From positions 62,001 through 126,000 of the forward strand of contig CBFIFP010000005.1 of assembly GCA_965661945.1 (NCBI GenBank): a stretch of 64,000 bases of DNA, given 5' to 3'. This document shows positions 54,226-63,809 of the stretch, piece by piece (positions within the stretch are counted from its first letter, which is position 1; each line of letters begins with the position of its first letter). The translations under genes and the position numbers were made by a program. The notes below the pieces were generated by a model that ran no database searches, had not been told where the DNA came from, and was given only the letters and a program-made list of their open reading frames with translations. The stretch is from JAJRPT01 sp965661945 (lineage in GTDB: Bacteria > Bacteroidota > Ignavibacteria > Kapaibacteriales > UBA2268).

Positions 54226-54984
54226 CTAAAACTCAACTCCACCAATACAGATAAAATCAGGATTGACTAATTCTTCTTTGTTATATATTAATTTATTTTT
54301 ATTACTATCGTTTGAAATTACTATTCCACCAGTTGCTTCTACAATTGCTTGACCAGCAGCTGTGTCCCATTCCATTGTTGGTCCAAATCTTAAGTAAACA
54401 TTCGCCTTTCCTTCGGCAATGTGGCAAAATTTTAATGAACTTCCAAGTTGCTTTTCTTCTGTAATTGGTAGGTCGATATACTTGGATAAGTTACGTTTGT
54501 CAGAGTTGCTCTTGATTAAGACTAAGTTGTTCTTTTTAATAGTAGTAACAACTTTCTCTTTAGTCATATCTTTGTATTTTTTATAAGCAATTTTATCAAC
54601 TCCACTAAAAAAAGAAAGTGAATATGAAGGTGCATATATAACTCCTGCAATTGGCTTTCCATTGTGAATTAATGCAATATTGATAGAGAATTGACCACTT
54701 TTTTTAACAAACTCTTTTGTTCCGTCAAGTGGGTCAACACAGAAGTAATATTCCCAATATTTTCTTTCGTCATAATGCACATTCTCAATTTCTTCTGAAA
54801 CAATTGGAATTTCAGAGTAATATTTTTGTAAGTAATTAGTAATAATATCATTAGATGCAATATCGGCATCAGTTACAGGAGTATTATCCTCTTTATAGCG
54901 AACATTTTGGTATTTCTCATAAATGTCTAATACCTTTTTGCCTGCCTCAACGGCTATTTCATTTATGAGATTAATGTCAATCAT
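54226..54984 (-). CDS. cysQ: 3'(2'),5'-bisphosphate nucleotidase CysQ
   Basis: 252 residues, inositol-monophosphatase fold. Metal-site motifs: Glu pair in VSEEIENV, VDPLDGTKEFVKKSGQFSIN and WDTAAGQAIVEATGG. It hydrolyses 3'-phosphoadenosine 5'-phosphate. It overlaps the gdpD-like stop by four bases (ATGA), so the two are translated together. Confidence 0.94.
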   Translation of the reverse strand: MIDINLINEIAVEAGKKVLDIYEKYQNVRYKEDNTPVTDADIASNDIITNYLQKYYSEIPIVSEEIENVHYDERKYWEYYFCVDPLDGTKEFVKKSGQFSINIALIHNGKPIAGVIYAPSYSLSFFSGVDKIAYKKYKDMTKEKVVTTIKKNNLVLIKSNSDKRNLSKYIDLPITEEKQLGSSLKFCHIAEGKANVYLRFGPTMEWDTAAGQAIVEATGGIVISNDSNKNKLIYNKEELVNPDFICIGGVEF

Positions 54985-55757
54985 ATTGTTACTGGAAAAT
55001 ATCTATTTAAAATATTTGTGATAGTTCCTGGATAATTTGATACGACAGTTTTTATATTGAATTTTTTTATTTTTTCGAGTTCGTACCAATTGTCTATTGA
55101 ATAAACAGCAAGATAAATTCCATTATCTTTACAATCTTTGTCTATTTCTGGTGTTAATTCATCAGATGATACTATAAATGCTTCAATTCCATATTTTTCT
55201 TTTAATTCCGAAGCAGGAGTATTATTTTCAGGTATTTTTATTCCTGCAATATGCACTTCTGGGTCTTTTTCTTTTAGTTCTGCTATTAAATTTAAATCGA
55301 ATGATGCAAATAATGTATATGGTATGTATCCAGATTCTTTAACTGTATCGTAAATCTTTTTAGCTTTTTCTTTGTTGTTTTCTTTTTTATTTGATTTTAT
55401 TTCAATATTCAAATATGCTTTATCTCTTATAAATTCTATTGTTTCTTCTAATGTTGGTATGCGTTGACTTTGATAATATCTATCAAACCAAGACCCTACA
55501 TCTAATTTTCTTAAATATTTGTATGGTAAACGTGATATTGGTTTTCTTCCTTGTGCTGTTCTTCCTAATTTGAAGTCATGATAACAAATTATTTTTCTAT
55601 CAATGGTCATTTGGACATCTACTTCTATCATATCTGCACCTGATTTTATTGCTTCTTCAAATGCAGCAATTGTATTTTCAGGTGCTATTCCAGAGGCTCC
55701 TCGATGTGCAGCAACAAAAACTCTTTTTTTATCAACGAATTCTTTTAGTGTTTCCAT
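54981..55757 (-). CDS. Glycerophosphodiester phosphodiesterase, cytoplasmic type
   Basis: 258 residues, TIM barrel. AHRGASGIAPENTIAAFEEA (His-Arg catalytic pair), ADMIEVDVQMTIDRKIICYHDF (Glu, Asp, His) and LNIEIKSNKK. No signal peptide, so UgpQ-like rather than periplasmic GlpQ. It releases glycerol 3-phosphate from deacylated phospholipids. First gene of the pair with cysQ. Confidence 0.94.
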   Translation of the reverse strand: METLKEFVDKKRVFVAAHRGASGIAPENTIAAFEEAIKSGADMIEVDVQMTIDRKIICYHDFKLGRTAQGRKPISRLPYKYLRKLDVGSWFDRYYQSQRIPTLEETIEFIRDKAYLNIEIKSNKKENNKEKAKKIYDTVKESGYIPYTLFASFDLNLIAELKEKDPEVHIAGIKIPENNTPASELKEKYGIEAFIVSSDELTPEIDKDCKDNGIYLAVYSIDNWYELEKIKKFNIKTVVSNYPGTITNILNRYFPVTI

Positions 55758-56403
55758 TTTTTTTTCAAAATTTGCAAAAATATAATTACTAATTTAATCA
55801 AAATATATTTATTTATTTTTCTTTATTCAAAAAAAGTTATAATATTTTTAATTTTCAGTAAAAGTTTCTCTTTTAAACGAACTCTCTATTACTTTTCACT
55901 TTCGCTCATAAACAAAGAGGGATTATTGTTTTTTTGCAAAAAAAGGTGTTTTTTGTTTTTTCGGATTTCAGAACTATATAATATACAATAGTTTACAAAT
56001 TATGGCTAATATTGTGTGCAATTATTATGTAAACTAAATTGGGTGTTTTTGAAGCTCAGAAGAGATATTTCCCAAACCCGAAAGAGACCTCTCCCAAACC
56101 CTCTCCTAAAGGAGAGGGCAATAAATCAATGAGTTACGTGGTTGTTGTTGTTAAGTAAAATATTAATCTAGAGAATATTTAATTATTTTATTATATTATT
56201 TGCTATTTTTATAATATTTGTTTGGAAATGTCAATTTTATTTTATAAATAACAAATATTATTTTACAAAAAAATAAAATTTTAATTTTTTTTAGGTTTTT
56301 AGATAGTGCAAGTGGAATAGGTTTTAAGGATGGTACTCGTAAATAAAAAAATTAAAATTTTAAATGAGAAAATTTTTTGTTCCATTTTTTTAATGGGTAT
56401 AAG
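55758..56403. other. 646-bp gene-free region with an extragenic palindrome
   Basis: No open frame of note. It separates the leftward gdpD operon from the rightward surface-protein genes, so promoters for both must lie here. It holds a GC-rich stretch at about 56050-56125 whose core CCCTCTCCTAAAGGAGAGGG (56099-56118) forms an 8-bp hairpin without T-tract. The rest is AT-rich. Confidence 0.6.
56099..56118. repeat. Extragenic palindromic sequence
   Basis: Stem CCCTCTCC / GGAGAGGG around TAAA, in a GC-rich patch starting near 56070 that also contains a repeated CTCTCCCAAACC-type phrase (56090-56101 and next copy). Similar short GC-rich palindromes are dispersed in many bacterial genomes. Confidence 0.7.
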
Positions 56404-59133
56404 ATGAATTCTATACCAAATTTACGAGGCGTTGTAAGTCCTATATCTTACTCACTATTTTTCTTAAAAACTACTTTATTTCAAAAAATTGAATATAATA
56501 TGACAGGTGCAGATAAATTTGTAGAAATTGTGGGTTCGCATACTTTTTCTAAAAATTATATGACAGGACCTTGCACAGGCGCTGAAGTTTGCGGACAAGA
56601 ATTACATGACCATTTTTATACTATCCCACCCGGACCATTATATCCAAAATTATATTCTAACCCACTCGCTGGAATTGATTGTAGCGACCCATGTTTTTGG
56701 AAACTTGATGGAAATAGTAATGTTGATGATTTCTATAATTTTATTGGTCCTACAAAAGCAGGTGAAGACTTTATTGTAAAAGCAAGAAGTGATGCCAAAG
56801 GACTAACCGAAAGAATAAGAGTAAAACATAATGGAGGGATTGACTTAAAAGTTGGAAATTGGGATGAAAGTTATCCTCAAATAACATTAGATGACGGAGG
56901 TACCGCTGCCCCTACAATAAGATTCTATCGAAATTCTGGTAACCCTTCAGACCTTACAGATGTTTATCCTTTCTGGATTCAAGGAAATATAGGTTCTTCA
57001 GGTGGATTAAGATTTTTGAGTCAAGAGTTTAGCAATTTTAGAGCTCCTCTTGGAACTGAAACACCTGTGATACGATTCAAAATTAATTATAATGGCAACC
57101 TTGGAGTTAATAAAGAAGTGCCAACTGCGAGATTCCAAGTTACAGAAGGCAATGTTTTATTTGACGGTAAAACAACTAGTTCTTTCGATAATCTTCCTTC
57201 TGGAGCTGGCAACCGCTTCCTTTGGGCTGCTGAAAAATCGGCTTTACGGGCTGGGGAAGTTACTGGCTCGCAATGGAATAATTCTAATATTGGCACTCAT
57301 TCAGCTGCTTTCGGGCTTGATAATACCGCAAGTGGGAGTTATACGCTGGTTGGCGGTAAAGATAATTTTGTACCAGGTAACTTTTCTAATGCAGTTGGGC
57401 TAAATAATAAAGTTGAAGAAGATTATTCATTTGCTTCAGGTCAGGTAAATTCTGTGCTTGCTGACCATGCTAGTGCTTTTGGTCTAAGCAATACAATTAA
57501 AGGTGATTATTCTTTTGCATCAGGAGCTAGTAATACAATTACAGGGGAATATTCTTATGCATCAGGATATGATAATTATGTAGATGGTAATTATGCTGCT
57601 GCATTTGGAAGATTCAATGATGTAACTGGTTACCAAGCAATGGCTTTTGGTATTAATAATGATGCAACTAGTACTGGTTCTGTTGCTTTTGGTATCAATA
57701 ATAAATCTGAAGGTGTTGGTTCTATCGCTTTTGGGAATACATCCTTTGTTACAAATGCTAGTTCTTTTGGTGGAGGATTTCAAATTGAAAATTATGGTGC
57801 AAATTCATTTGCTTATGGTGATGGTATTGAAATTGATGAAAATTCAACAAACTGTAATGCTATTGGTGAGGGTATTACTATTGATGGAAACTATAATTCT
57901 GCTTTTGGTTCTAGCTTAATAAACGAAGGACATTATTCAACAGCAATGGGAAATAGATTTAGAGTTGAACATAAAGGTTCTTTTGTAATAGGAGATTTTG
58001 ATGGTCCATCTTCCCCAATTGATTTTACTACATCTGAAAACATAAATGAAATAACTTTAAGATTTACAGGTGATTTAGAGGGAGAATCTAATAGTACTAA
58101 TAAATGTTATAGGTTTATTACAGAACTTGAAACTGATAATACAATTAAAAATGGAGTTTTCTTACATCGTGGTGGTAATTCGTGGGGTTCTTTATCTGAT
58201 AGAAACCTTAAGAAAAATATTCAAGATATTGACAATCATTCTATTTTAGAAAATTTAAGACAAGTACAAATAAAAACTTGGCAATGGAGAGATGGTTGGA
58301 CATATAAAGATACTGTTAAAATCTGGGATGATTTTTCTCATACCTGGTTAGGTCCAATGGCGCAAGATTTTAATAGTAAATTTAGTAATTTTGGGACTGG
58401 TGATAATACAAAATTAAATTCTGCTACAATGGATGCTGTTATGTTTGCATCAATTCAAGCATTAGCTGATATGGTTGATAGTCATTCTCAAACATTAACT
58501 TCAGAAAAAGAAAAAATTGACTCTTTAGATAATTACACAAAAGAGTTATTAACAAAATCAGAGTTTGAAGGGTTTAAAAATGAAATTGATTGCTTAGATT
58601 CAGTTTGTGAAAGAGTTTCAACTTTAGAAACAAACTATACAGATTTAAAAAATAATTCTTCTACTTTTTTAACAAAATCAGAATTTAATTCATTTAAAGA
58701 TCCTATTACTTGTTATGCAGATGCCTGCAAAAGAATTAAAGATCTTGAAGATACAATTGAATCTTTAAAAAAACGTCTTGATGAATTAGAAGGTCAAGAT
58801 AGTTCTGGCGCGGAAGGACCAAAATATAATCAAAATCTAAACTTTAATTTTGGTAATTTAGAAAATAATGTGATTTTGGAACAAAATAATCCAAATCCAT
58901 TTTCTGATGAAACTAAGATTAATTATTATATTCCTTCTGATTTTTCTGGTCAAGCAGAATTAATGCTATCTGACGAAAAAGGAAGCACTGTAATCAAAAA
59001 ACTTGAGGCATGTATTGGAAAACCTTGTTCAATTACAATTTCAGCGGAGGGCTTGAATACAGGAGTTTACGTTTACGCACTTTTACTCGACGGAAAAATC
59101 ATCAAATCACAAAAAATGATGATAATTAAGTAA
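56404..59133 (+). CDS. YadA-like head, S74 chaperone and coiled-coil surface protein with T9SS sorting domain
   Basis: 909 residues from the ATG at 56404 (a TTG at 56377 adds nine; no signal peptide is visible from either). Order: an N-terminal unknown domain with six Cys, then about 14-residue YadA-head-type repeats for roughly 230 residues (pattern S-x-A-x-G-x-x-N, e.g. GDYSFASGASNTITGEYSYA). An S74 intramolecular chaperone follows with LSDRNLKKNIQDI (Ser-Lys self-cleavage site) and LGPMAQDF. Then a coiled coil with two LTKSEFxxF units, and a T9SS type A domain (NNPNPFSDETKINYYI to QKMMIIK). Probable trimeric adhesin. If S74 cleaves, the head is separated from the sorting domain. Confidence 0.85.
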   Translation: MNSIPNLRGVVSPISYSLFFLKTTLFQKIEYNMTGADKFVEIVGSHTFSKNYMTGPCTGAEVCGQELHDHFYTIPPGPLYPKLYSNPLAGIDCSDPCFWKLDGNSNVDDFYNFIGPTKAGEDFIVKARSDAKGLTERIRVKHNGGIDLKVGNWDESYPQITLDDGGTAAPTIRFYRNSGNPSDLTDVYPFWIQGNIGSSGGLRFLSQEFSNFRAPLGTETPVIRFKINYNGNLGVNKEVPTARFQVTEGNVLFDGKTTSSFDNLPSGAGNRFLWAAEKSALRAGEVTGSQWNNSNIGTHSAAFGLDNTASGSYTLVGGKDNFVPGNFSNAVGLNNKVEEDYSFASGQVNSVLADHASAFGLSNTIKGDYSFASGASNTITGEYSYASGYDNYVDGNYAAAFGRFNDVTGYQAMAFGINNDATSTGSVAFGINNKSEGVGSIAFGNTSFVTNASSFGGGFQIENYGANSFAYGDGIEIDENSTNCNAIGEGITIDGNYNSAFGSSLINEGHYSTAMGNRFRVEHKGSFVIGDFDGPSSPIDFTTSENINEITLRFTGDLEGESNSTNKCYRFITELETDNTIKNGVFLHRGGNSWGSLSDRNLKKNIQDIDNHSILENLRQVQIKTWQWRDGWTYKDTVKIWDDFSHTWLGPMAQDFNSKFSNFGTGDNTKLNSATMDAVMFASIQALADMVDSHSQTLTSEKEKIDSLDNYTKELLTKSEFEGFKNEIDCLDSVCERVSTLETNYTDLKNNSSTFLTKSEFNSFKDPITCYADACKRIKDLEDTIESLKKRLDELEGQDSSGAEGPKYNQNLNFNFGNLENNVILEQNNPNPFSDETKINYYIPSDFSGQAELMLSDEKGSTVIKKLEACIGKPCSITISAEGLNTGVYVYALLLDGKIIKSQKMMIIK

Positions 59134-59144
59134 TACATATCCGC

Positions 59145-59168
59145 AGGGAACGCAGATCTGCGTTCCCT
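59145..59168. repeat. 24-bp perfect GC-rich palindrome
   Basis: The sequence is its own reverse complement over 24 bases, centred on AGATCT, arms beginning AGGGAACGC. It lies just after the stop at 59133 and has no T-tract. It may act as a processing or weak termination site, or be an extragenic repeat. Confidence 0.8.
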
Positions 59169-59202
59169 ACAATATTTCAAAACAAATTCAAGGAATAAAA
59201 AA

Positions 59203-60564
59203 ATGAAAACAATTCTTCTAATTTTAATTTTATCATCATTTAACTTAAATTCGCAATGGGAATTAATAACTTATCCACCAGTTATCCCAACACAACATTA
59301 TGCATTAAAAGGCGATTCGGTTTATGTTTTTAGAGATTATTTTGGATGGTTTAAATCTTATGATTCTGGTGAAAATTGGGAGTTAAATAATAATATTTTT
59401 AAAAATGAAGAAGGTAAAACTATTTATCCAATTTATAACAGACCTTATTTTATTAAAAATTATGTTGTTATGGAGGGAGGTCATAAAACTCCTTTTGTAT
59501 ATCTCTCATCAGATTATGGAAAAACTTTCAATAAATGTACTGTAAAAGATCAATTTGGATGGGGTTATGATTCATTTATAGTTGGACATTTGAATTATGT
59601 AGTTGTTGAAAATAATGAAATTTATATAGGAAGTGAATATGGTTTATATATTTCAATTGATGATGGCATTACTTTTTATGAAAAAAGTACACCAGGTTCT
59701 CATTTTATTTATCATTCTGGAATAACTGATGATACTCATGTTGAGCAAGGTCTATTAAGCAAGTTAAATTCAAGTGTAACAAGTATTCTACTTTATGATG
59801 ATAAAATTTATTTTACTTCAAGTTTTAGAGGCTCAGTATTTAAAAATGTCGATTATAAACGTAATGACACATTAAACTCAATATATTTTCCTATAATGGA
59901 TTATTTTTTTTATAACAAATTCAATACTTCACAACACCCATATAGAGGAAAAAAAGCTAACATGATTTTAAAAATTAATGAAAATATTTTTACTGACTTT
60001 AATAATGAACTTTGGAAGTCAAATGATAAAGGTGATACTTGGGAACAAATTGAAACATTTGGATTGACTTCTATCTCAAGATTATTTTCTTGTGGTGAAA
60101 TTTTATATGCAATAGAAGATAATGTTGGTATTTTTATGTCAGAAGACGAGGGAGAAACTTGGCAAAAAGTAAATTTGATGAAGTCACAAGATTATCTGGG
60201 TGAAAGAGAAATTACAGATTGCGTTAATTTACAATTTTCAGAAAATTACGCATTTTTGCAAACTAATTATGGGCTATGTCGCGCTCCGCTCAAAGACTGC
60301 AAAATAGTAACAGATATAAGTAGCGTAGAAAGCGCCACTACAGACCCCAAAATCTACCCCAACCCCGCCAGCGAAAGCATCACAATTTCTGGCATCGGGC
60401 AGGGCATCGTTACGATTTACAATACCTTAGGGCAGAAGTTAATAGAAAAGGAAATCTTCGGCACAAGCACCATAAATACTAATGATTTGCAAACGGGAAT
60501 GTATGTAATTAAGTTAGAAAGCGGTGGCGAGGTGGTTTTTGAGAAGGTGATAGTTAATAGGTGA
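59203..60564 (+). CDS. Secreted Asp-box protein with T9SS sorting domain
   Basis: 453 residues: signal peptide (residues 2-18), several Asp-box-like blades (SYDSGENWEL, SSDYGKTFNK, SIDDGITFYE, SNDKGDTWEQ, SEDEGETWQK), then a type A sorting domain from IYPNPASESITISG (about residue 385). The final 270 bases are much richer in GC (79 of 180 at 60301-60480 by my count, against 54 of 180 at 60001-60180) and switch codon use, as if the sorting domain was exchanged or came from elsewhere. The blade region resembles sialidase-like and photosystem-assembly-type propellers, with no catalytic motif seen. Confidence 0.85.
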   Translation: MKTILLILILSSFNLNSQWELITYPPVIPTQHYALKGDSVYVFRDYFGWFKSYDSGENWELNNNIFKNEEGKTIYPIYNRPYFIKNYVVMEGGHKTPFVYLSSDYGKTFNKCTVKDQFGWGYDSFIVGHLNYVVVENNEIYIGSEYGLYISIDDGITFYEKSTPGSHFIYHSGITDDTHVEQGLLSKLNSSVTSILLYDDKIYFTSSFRGSVFKNVDYKRNDTLNSIYFPIMDYFFYNKFNTSQHPYRGKKANMILKINENIFTDFNNELWKSNDKGDTWEQIETFGLTSISRLFSCGEILYAIEDNVGIFMSEDEGETWQKVNLMKSQDYLGEREITDCVNLQFSENYAFLQTNYGLCRAPLKDCKIVTDISSVESATTDPKIYPNPASESITISGIGQGIVTIYNTLGQKLIEKEIFGTSTINTNDLQTGMYVIKLESGGEVVFEKVIVNR

Positions 60565-60600
60565 TAGGTAAAATTGTTGTTTTTTTTGGTGATTTGGCTG

Positions 60601-60626
60601 GATTCATCGCTGGCGCTCTGAATGGT
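60601..60626. repeat. Dispersed repeat core (similar to the arms of the 53.0-53.5 kb element)
   Basis: Reads GATTCATCGCTGGCGCTCTG and continues AATGGT, close to the right arm core of the inverted-repeat element (GATTCATTGCTGCGCTCTGA at 53455-53474). In the gap between two surface-protein genes. Confidence 0.6.
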
Positions 60627-60739
60627 GGAATATAATTTTTGATTGATAGAGTTGCTTAGTTTATTATTTGAGAGTCTAATTTTAAATTTTGTGATTTATG
60701 TTGTTGTATTTATGGCACTAAATTTGATTATGCTTAGGT

Positions 60740-62107
60740 ATGAAAAAAATACTTATCATATTAATCATTTTGGTAGCCAATTTGGATATATATAGCCAAA
60801 ACATTAAACTTGTGAGGACAGACGTGGATTCTACTCGCAAGGATTTTGTTACTTCTACTTATATGTTTGGCTTTGATGTTCAGATTGATGGCCTGCAGAA
60901 TTGTAATAATGCGTCCTTTCAGTTGAAGTTCGATAATGCCCAGTATATCAAGTACTCTGGTGCGATGTTGAATGACTTTAAGGATAGTGGGACGGTGTTT
61001 ATTTATGAATATCGTGAGCCGGGAACTAATGAGATTTATCTTAATATTGGTGTATTTTCGGGTCAACCACTTGGTGAGAATGATTTTGATAATCCTAATT
61101 TACTTCGTCTTGAGTTTGTTGTAACTCCTACGGCACCAAATGATGAACGTGTAACTTTTACTTTTATTAATGCTTTTGGTTCTACATATCAGGATGGTAC
61201 TGGACAATCTGTTCAACTTGCTTCAACACCTACTATACTAGAAGTTCATGGTTATGTAGATGTATGGCCTGGTGATACTGATAATAACCAAGTTGTTGAT
61301 AATGTGGACTGGACAACTGTATCTGAAAATCTAAAATTCAAAGAACGATTTCCTGGTTATCGTTCATTTAAAAGAGAAAATGCAACTACTAATTGGTTTC
61401 CGCAACGTTCTCTGGTGTGGGATGTGGAAGATGCTACTTATGCTGATTGTGATGGAGATGGTGAGATTTCAGTAACTGATGGCTTGGTTGTGCTTTTAAA
61501 TTTATCAACTGCTCAGAATTCAATTATTAAAGAACCGAAAGCTCAAATTTTACAAAACAATGATAATCTTATTCCAGTTTATATAGAACATCACAGAAAT
61601 TATCGAGGTATTTTTGGTCAAATTGAGTTTAATAATATTGAAATTGAAGATGTTGTTATTGGTGATTTGTTTTCTATGGGGAACTCAATGTTCCACGTGG
61701 AACAAAACACAATGAATTTCACACTTGGGAATATGGTTAATAGTCAATTTGTAGATAAAAGTGGAATTGCATTTTACATAAAAACCAAAGAGCCGGTAGA
61801 GAACCTTGATTTGAATTTTATTCAATTAAGAGGTATCTCTGAAACTAATACGCTATTTAATCTTCATCAGTCTGCATTATCAGTGGAAAAGGATAACAAG
61901 TATAATGTAATTTATACTGGTGATGAATTAAGAATTGAATCAAATGAAAGAGTCAATTCATTTAAGATTATTGATATTCGTGGCAATTTACTTTCTGAGA
62001 ATTTTAATACAAATCAAACAAAAATAGATTTGATTTCTGGTTATTACATGGTAATTATCGAATCAAATGAAAGACAAATCAAATATCCATTAATGATATT
62101 AAAATAA
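60740..62107 (+). CDS. Cohesin- and dockerin-like T9SS cargo protein
   Basis: 455 residues: signal peptide (2-19), a cohesin/hemagglutinin-like beta domain (about 20-165, ASFQLKFDNAQYIKYSGAML), then two EF-hand-like dockerin units (WPGDTDNNQVVDNVDW and DCDGDGEISVTDGLVVL), a second beta domain and a C-terminal domain that ends RQIKYPLMILK and resembles a divergent T9SS type A sorting domain. Calcium binding by the dockerin loops is likely. A parS-like site lies inside the gene and dictates Phe-His-Val-Glu-Gln (in SMFHVEQN). murQ starts at the base after its stop, so the two are translated together. Confidence 0.8.
   Translation: MKKILIILIILVANLDIYSQNIKLVRTDVDSTRKDFVTSTYMFGFDVQIDGLQNCNNASFQLKFDNAQYIKYSGAMLNDFKDSGTVFIYEYREPGTNEIYLNIGVFSGQPLGENDFDNPNLLRLEFVVTPTAPNDERVTFTFINAFGSTYQDGTGQSVQLASTPTILEVHGYVDVWPGDTDNNQVVDNVDWTTVSENLKFKERFPGYRSFKRENATTNWFPQRSLVWDVEDATYADCDGDGEISVTDGLVVLLNLSTAQNSIIKEPKAQILQNNDNLIPVYIEHHRNYRGIFGQIEFNNIEIEDVVIGDLFSMGNSMFHVEQNTMNFTLGNMVNSQFVDKSGIAFYIKTKEPVENLDLNFIQLRGISETNTLFNLHQSALSVEKDNKYNVIYTGDELRIESNERVNSFKIIDIRGNLLSENFNTNQTKIDLISGYYMVIIESNERQIKYPLMILK
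61689..61704. promoter_or_regulatory. parS-like ParB-binding site 1 (inside a gene)
   Basis: TGTTCCACGTGGAACA, a perfect 16-bp palindrome matching the parS family TGTTnCACGTGnAACA. It lies in the cohesin/dockerin-like gene without disturbing the frame. Confidence 0.85.
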
Positions 62108-63025
62108 ATGAGAGATTTATTTAATGAAATATCTAAATTGAATACGGAGCGAGTTAATCCAAATTCAGTCAATATTGATATTTCCTCGACGTCTGAAATC
62201 CTAAAAATAATTAATGACGAAGATAAAATTATTGCATTTGCGGTTGAGAAGGAACTTCCTTTTATCGAAATTGCAGTAGATGAAATATATAAACGACTAT
62301 CAGTAGGTGGTCGTTTATTTTATTTTGGTGCTGGAACTTCAGGCAGGTTAGGAGTTGTAGATGCCGTGGAATGTCCACCTACTTTTGGAACAAATCCAGA
62401 TATGGTACAGGGTTTTATTGCAGGTGGTGAGCAGGCAATGTTTGTAGCTCAAGAAGGTGCGGAGGACTCAGTTGAAGATGGAAGAAAGCAAATAGATATT
62501 CATAATATTACTCAAAATGATATTGTTTCTGGAATTGCTGCATCTGGCAGAACGCCTTGGGTAAAAGGAGTTTTAATGGAAGCGAAAGCAAATGGTATTT
62601 ATACGATTTTTATAAATACAATTGGTAGAAAGCAAAGCAAGGAATTGAATATTGATGTAGATTGTTTGATTTCACCGGAGGTAGGAGCGGAAGTAATTAT
62701 GGGTTCAACACGAATGAAATCAGGGACTGCTCAAAAGTTAGTTTTGAATATGCTCACTACTGCGGTAATGATTAAAATGGGGAAGACATATAATAATATT
62801 ATGGTTGATTTACAGATGACAAATGCAAAACTAAAAGAACGAGCTAAACGAACTGTGATGATGATTTGCGATATTGATTACGTTCAAGCAGAAGCACTTC
62901 TCCAGAAAAGTAATTACCACGTAAAGTCGGCAATAGTGATGAATTTCAAAAATTGCGATTTCCCCACCGCACAGGAACTTTTATATAAATCAAACGGTTT
63001 TGTAAAGAAAGCAATCAAGTCATAA
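62108..63025 (+). CDS. murQ: N-acetylmuramic acid 6-phosphate etherase
   Basis: 305 residues. SIS domain with FGAGTSGRLGVVDAVECPPTFG (catalytic Glu in ECPPT), GGEQAMFVAQEGAEDS, GIAASGRTPWVKG and the STRMKSGTAQK motif. It cleaves MurNAc 6-phosphate to GlcNAc 6-phosphate in peptidoglycan recycling. The ATG follows the preceding stop with no gap. No murein permease or kinase gene is visible in the window. Confidence 0.97.
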   Translation: MRDLFNEISKLNTERVNPNSVNIDISSTSEILKIINDEDKIIAFAVEKELPFIEIAVDEIYKRLSVGGRLFYFGAGTSGRLGVVDAVECPPTFGTNPDMVQGFIAGGEQAMFVAQEGAEDSVEDGRKQIDIHNITQNDIVSGIAASGRTPWVKGVLMEAKANGIYTIFINTIGRKQSKELNIDVDCLISPEVGAEVIMGSTRMKSGTAQKLVLNMLTTAVMIKMGKTYNNIMVDLQMTNAKLKERAKRTVMMICDIDYVQAEALLQKSNYHVKSAIVMNFKNCDFPTAQELLYKSNGFVKKAIKS

Positions 63026-63031
63026 ACTAAT

Positions 63032-63047
63032 TGTTCCACGTGGAACA
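63032..63047. promoter_or_regulatory. parS-like ParB-binding site 2
   Basis: TGTTCCACGTGGAACA, identical to site 1, seven bases after the murQ stop. Confidence 0.88.
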
Positions 63048-63809
63048 GGGTTGTGTGGTTTTGAAAATAATTTAAACAAAAATATAATAAAAAAAGGATG
63101 TGATTTAATTTAAAAAAATTAAGTCAAAAAAGATAGAAGGGTATATTAAAGTTTCTCGGTATATTGAATAAAGATGTTGATGTATTAGAATTTCAAAAAA
63201 GATAAGAAATTAATGGGAATGAAATAAATGCACTAAATAAACGACATAAAAATAAATAACGAATCACTAATTATATTTTCTGATGCTGGAGAATTTTATT
63301 TTAATATTAGCGAATTATCACCATAATTGAAATATGCTTCTTGATTAAAAATAATACTTACCAAGTTTCACCCTCGAAATATTTATATTGAAATTTACTC
63401 GATGAAGATATTTCATTGCACGCATTATTAAGCCAATCTTTAAAAGTATATTTAACTTAAAATTAATACTTTTTTTATTAGTTTTATAATTATATAAACA
63501 ATTGATGAATTAGAAAGTCAATTAAAAAATCTTATAATAAATCAATATATCTATAATTCATAGCAAAAACCTAAAAAAAACGACTTCCATATTTTGCGAT
63601 TATGAAGAGATTGTCAGCTTATTTATGGTTTTATATGAAAAAGTCTTAAAACCCCTTAAATCGAAATTAATCGGCTATATTTGTGATTTAATTAAAATAC
63701 TAAAAAACACTAGTGGTAATTATTGATGAGACAATATTGAAACAATATATTTCTTCAATTAATTCTTTTTTTGAATTTTTATATTGAGGAGATTATTAAT
63801 GAAACACGA

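Noticed and set aside
56377..56403. TTG start of the YadA/S74/T9SS gene
   Set aside because: Adds nine residues without a ribosome site or signal peptide; the ATG at 56404 is no worse, though the true start may be lost by a mutation upstream.
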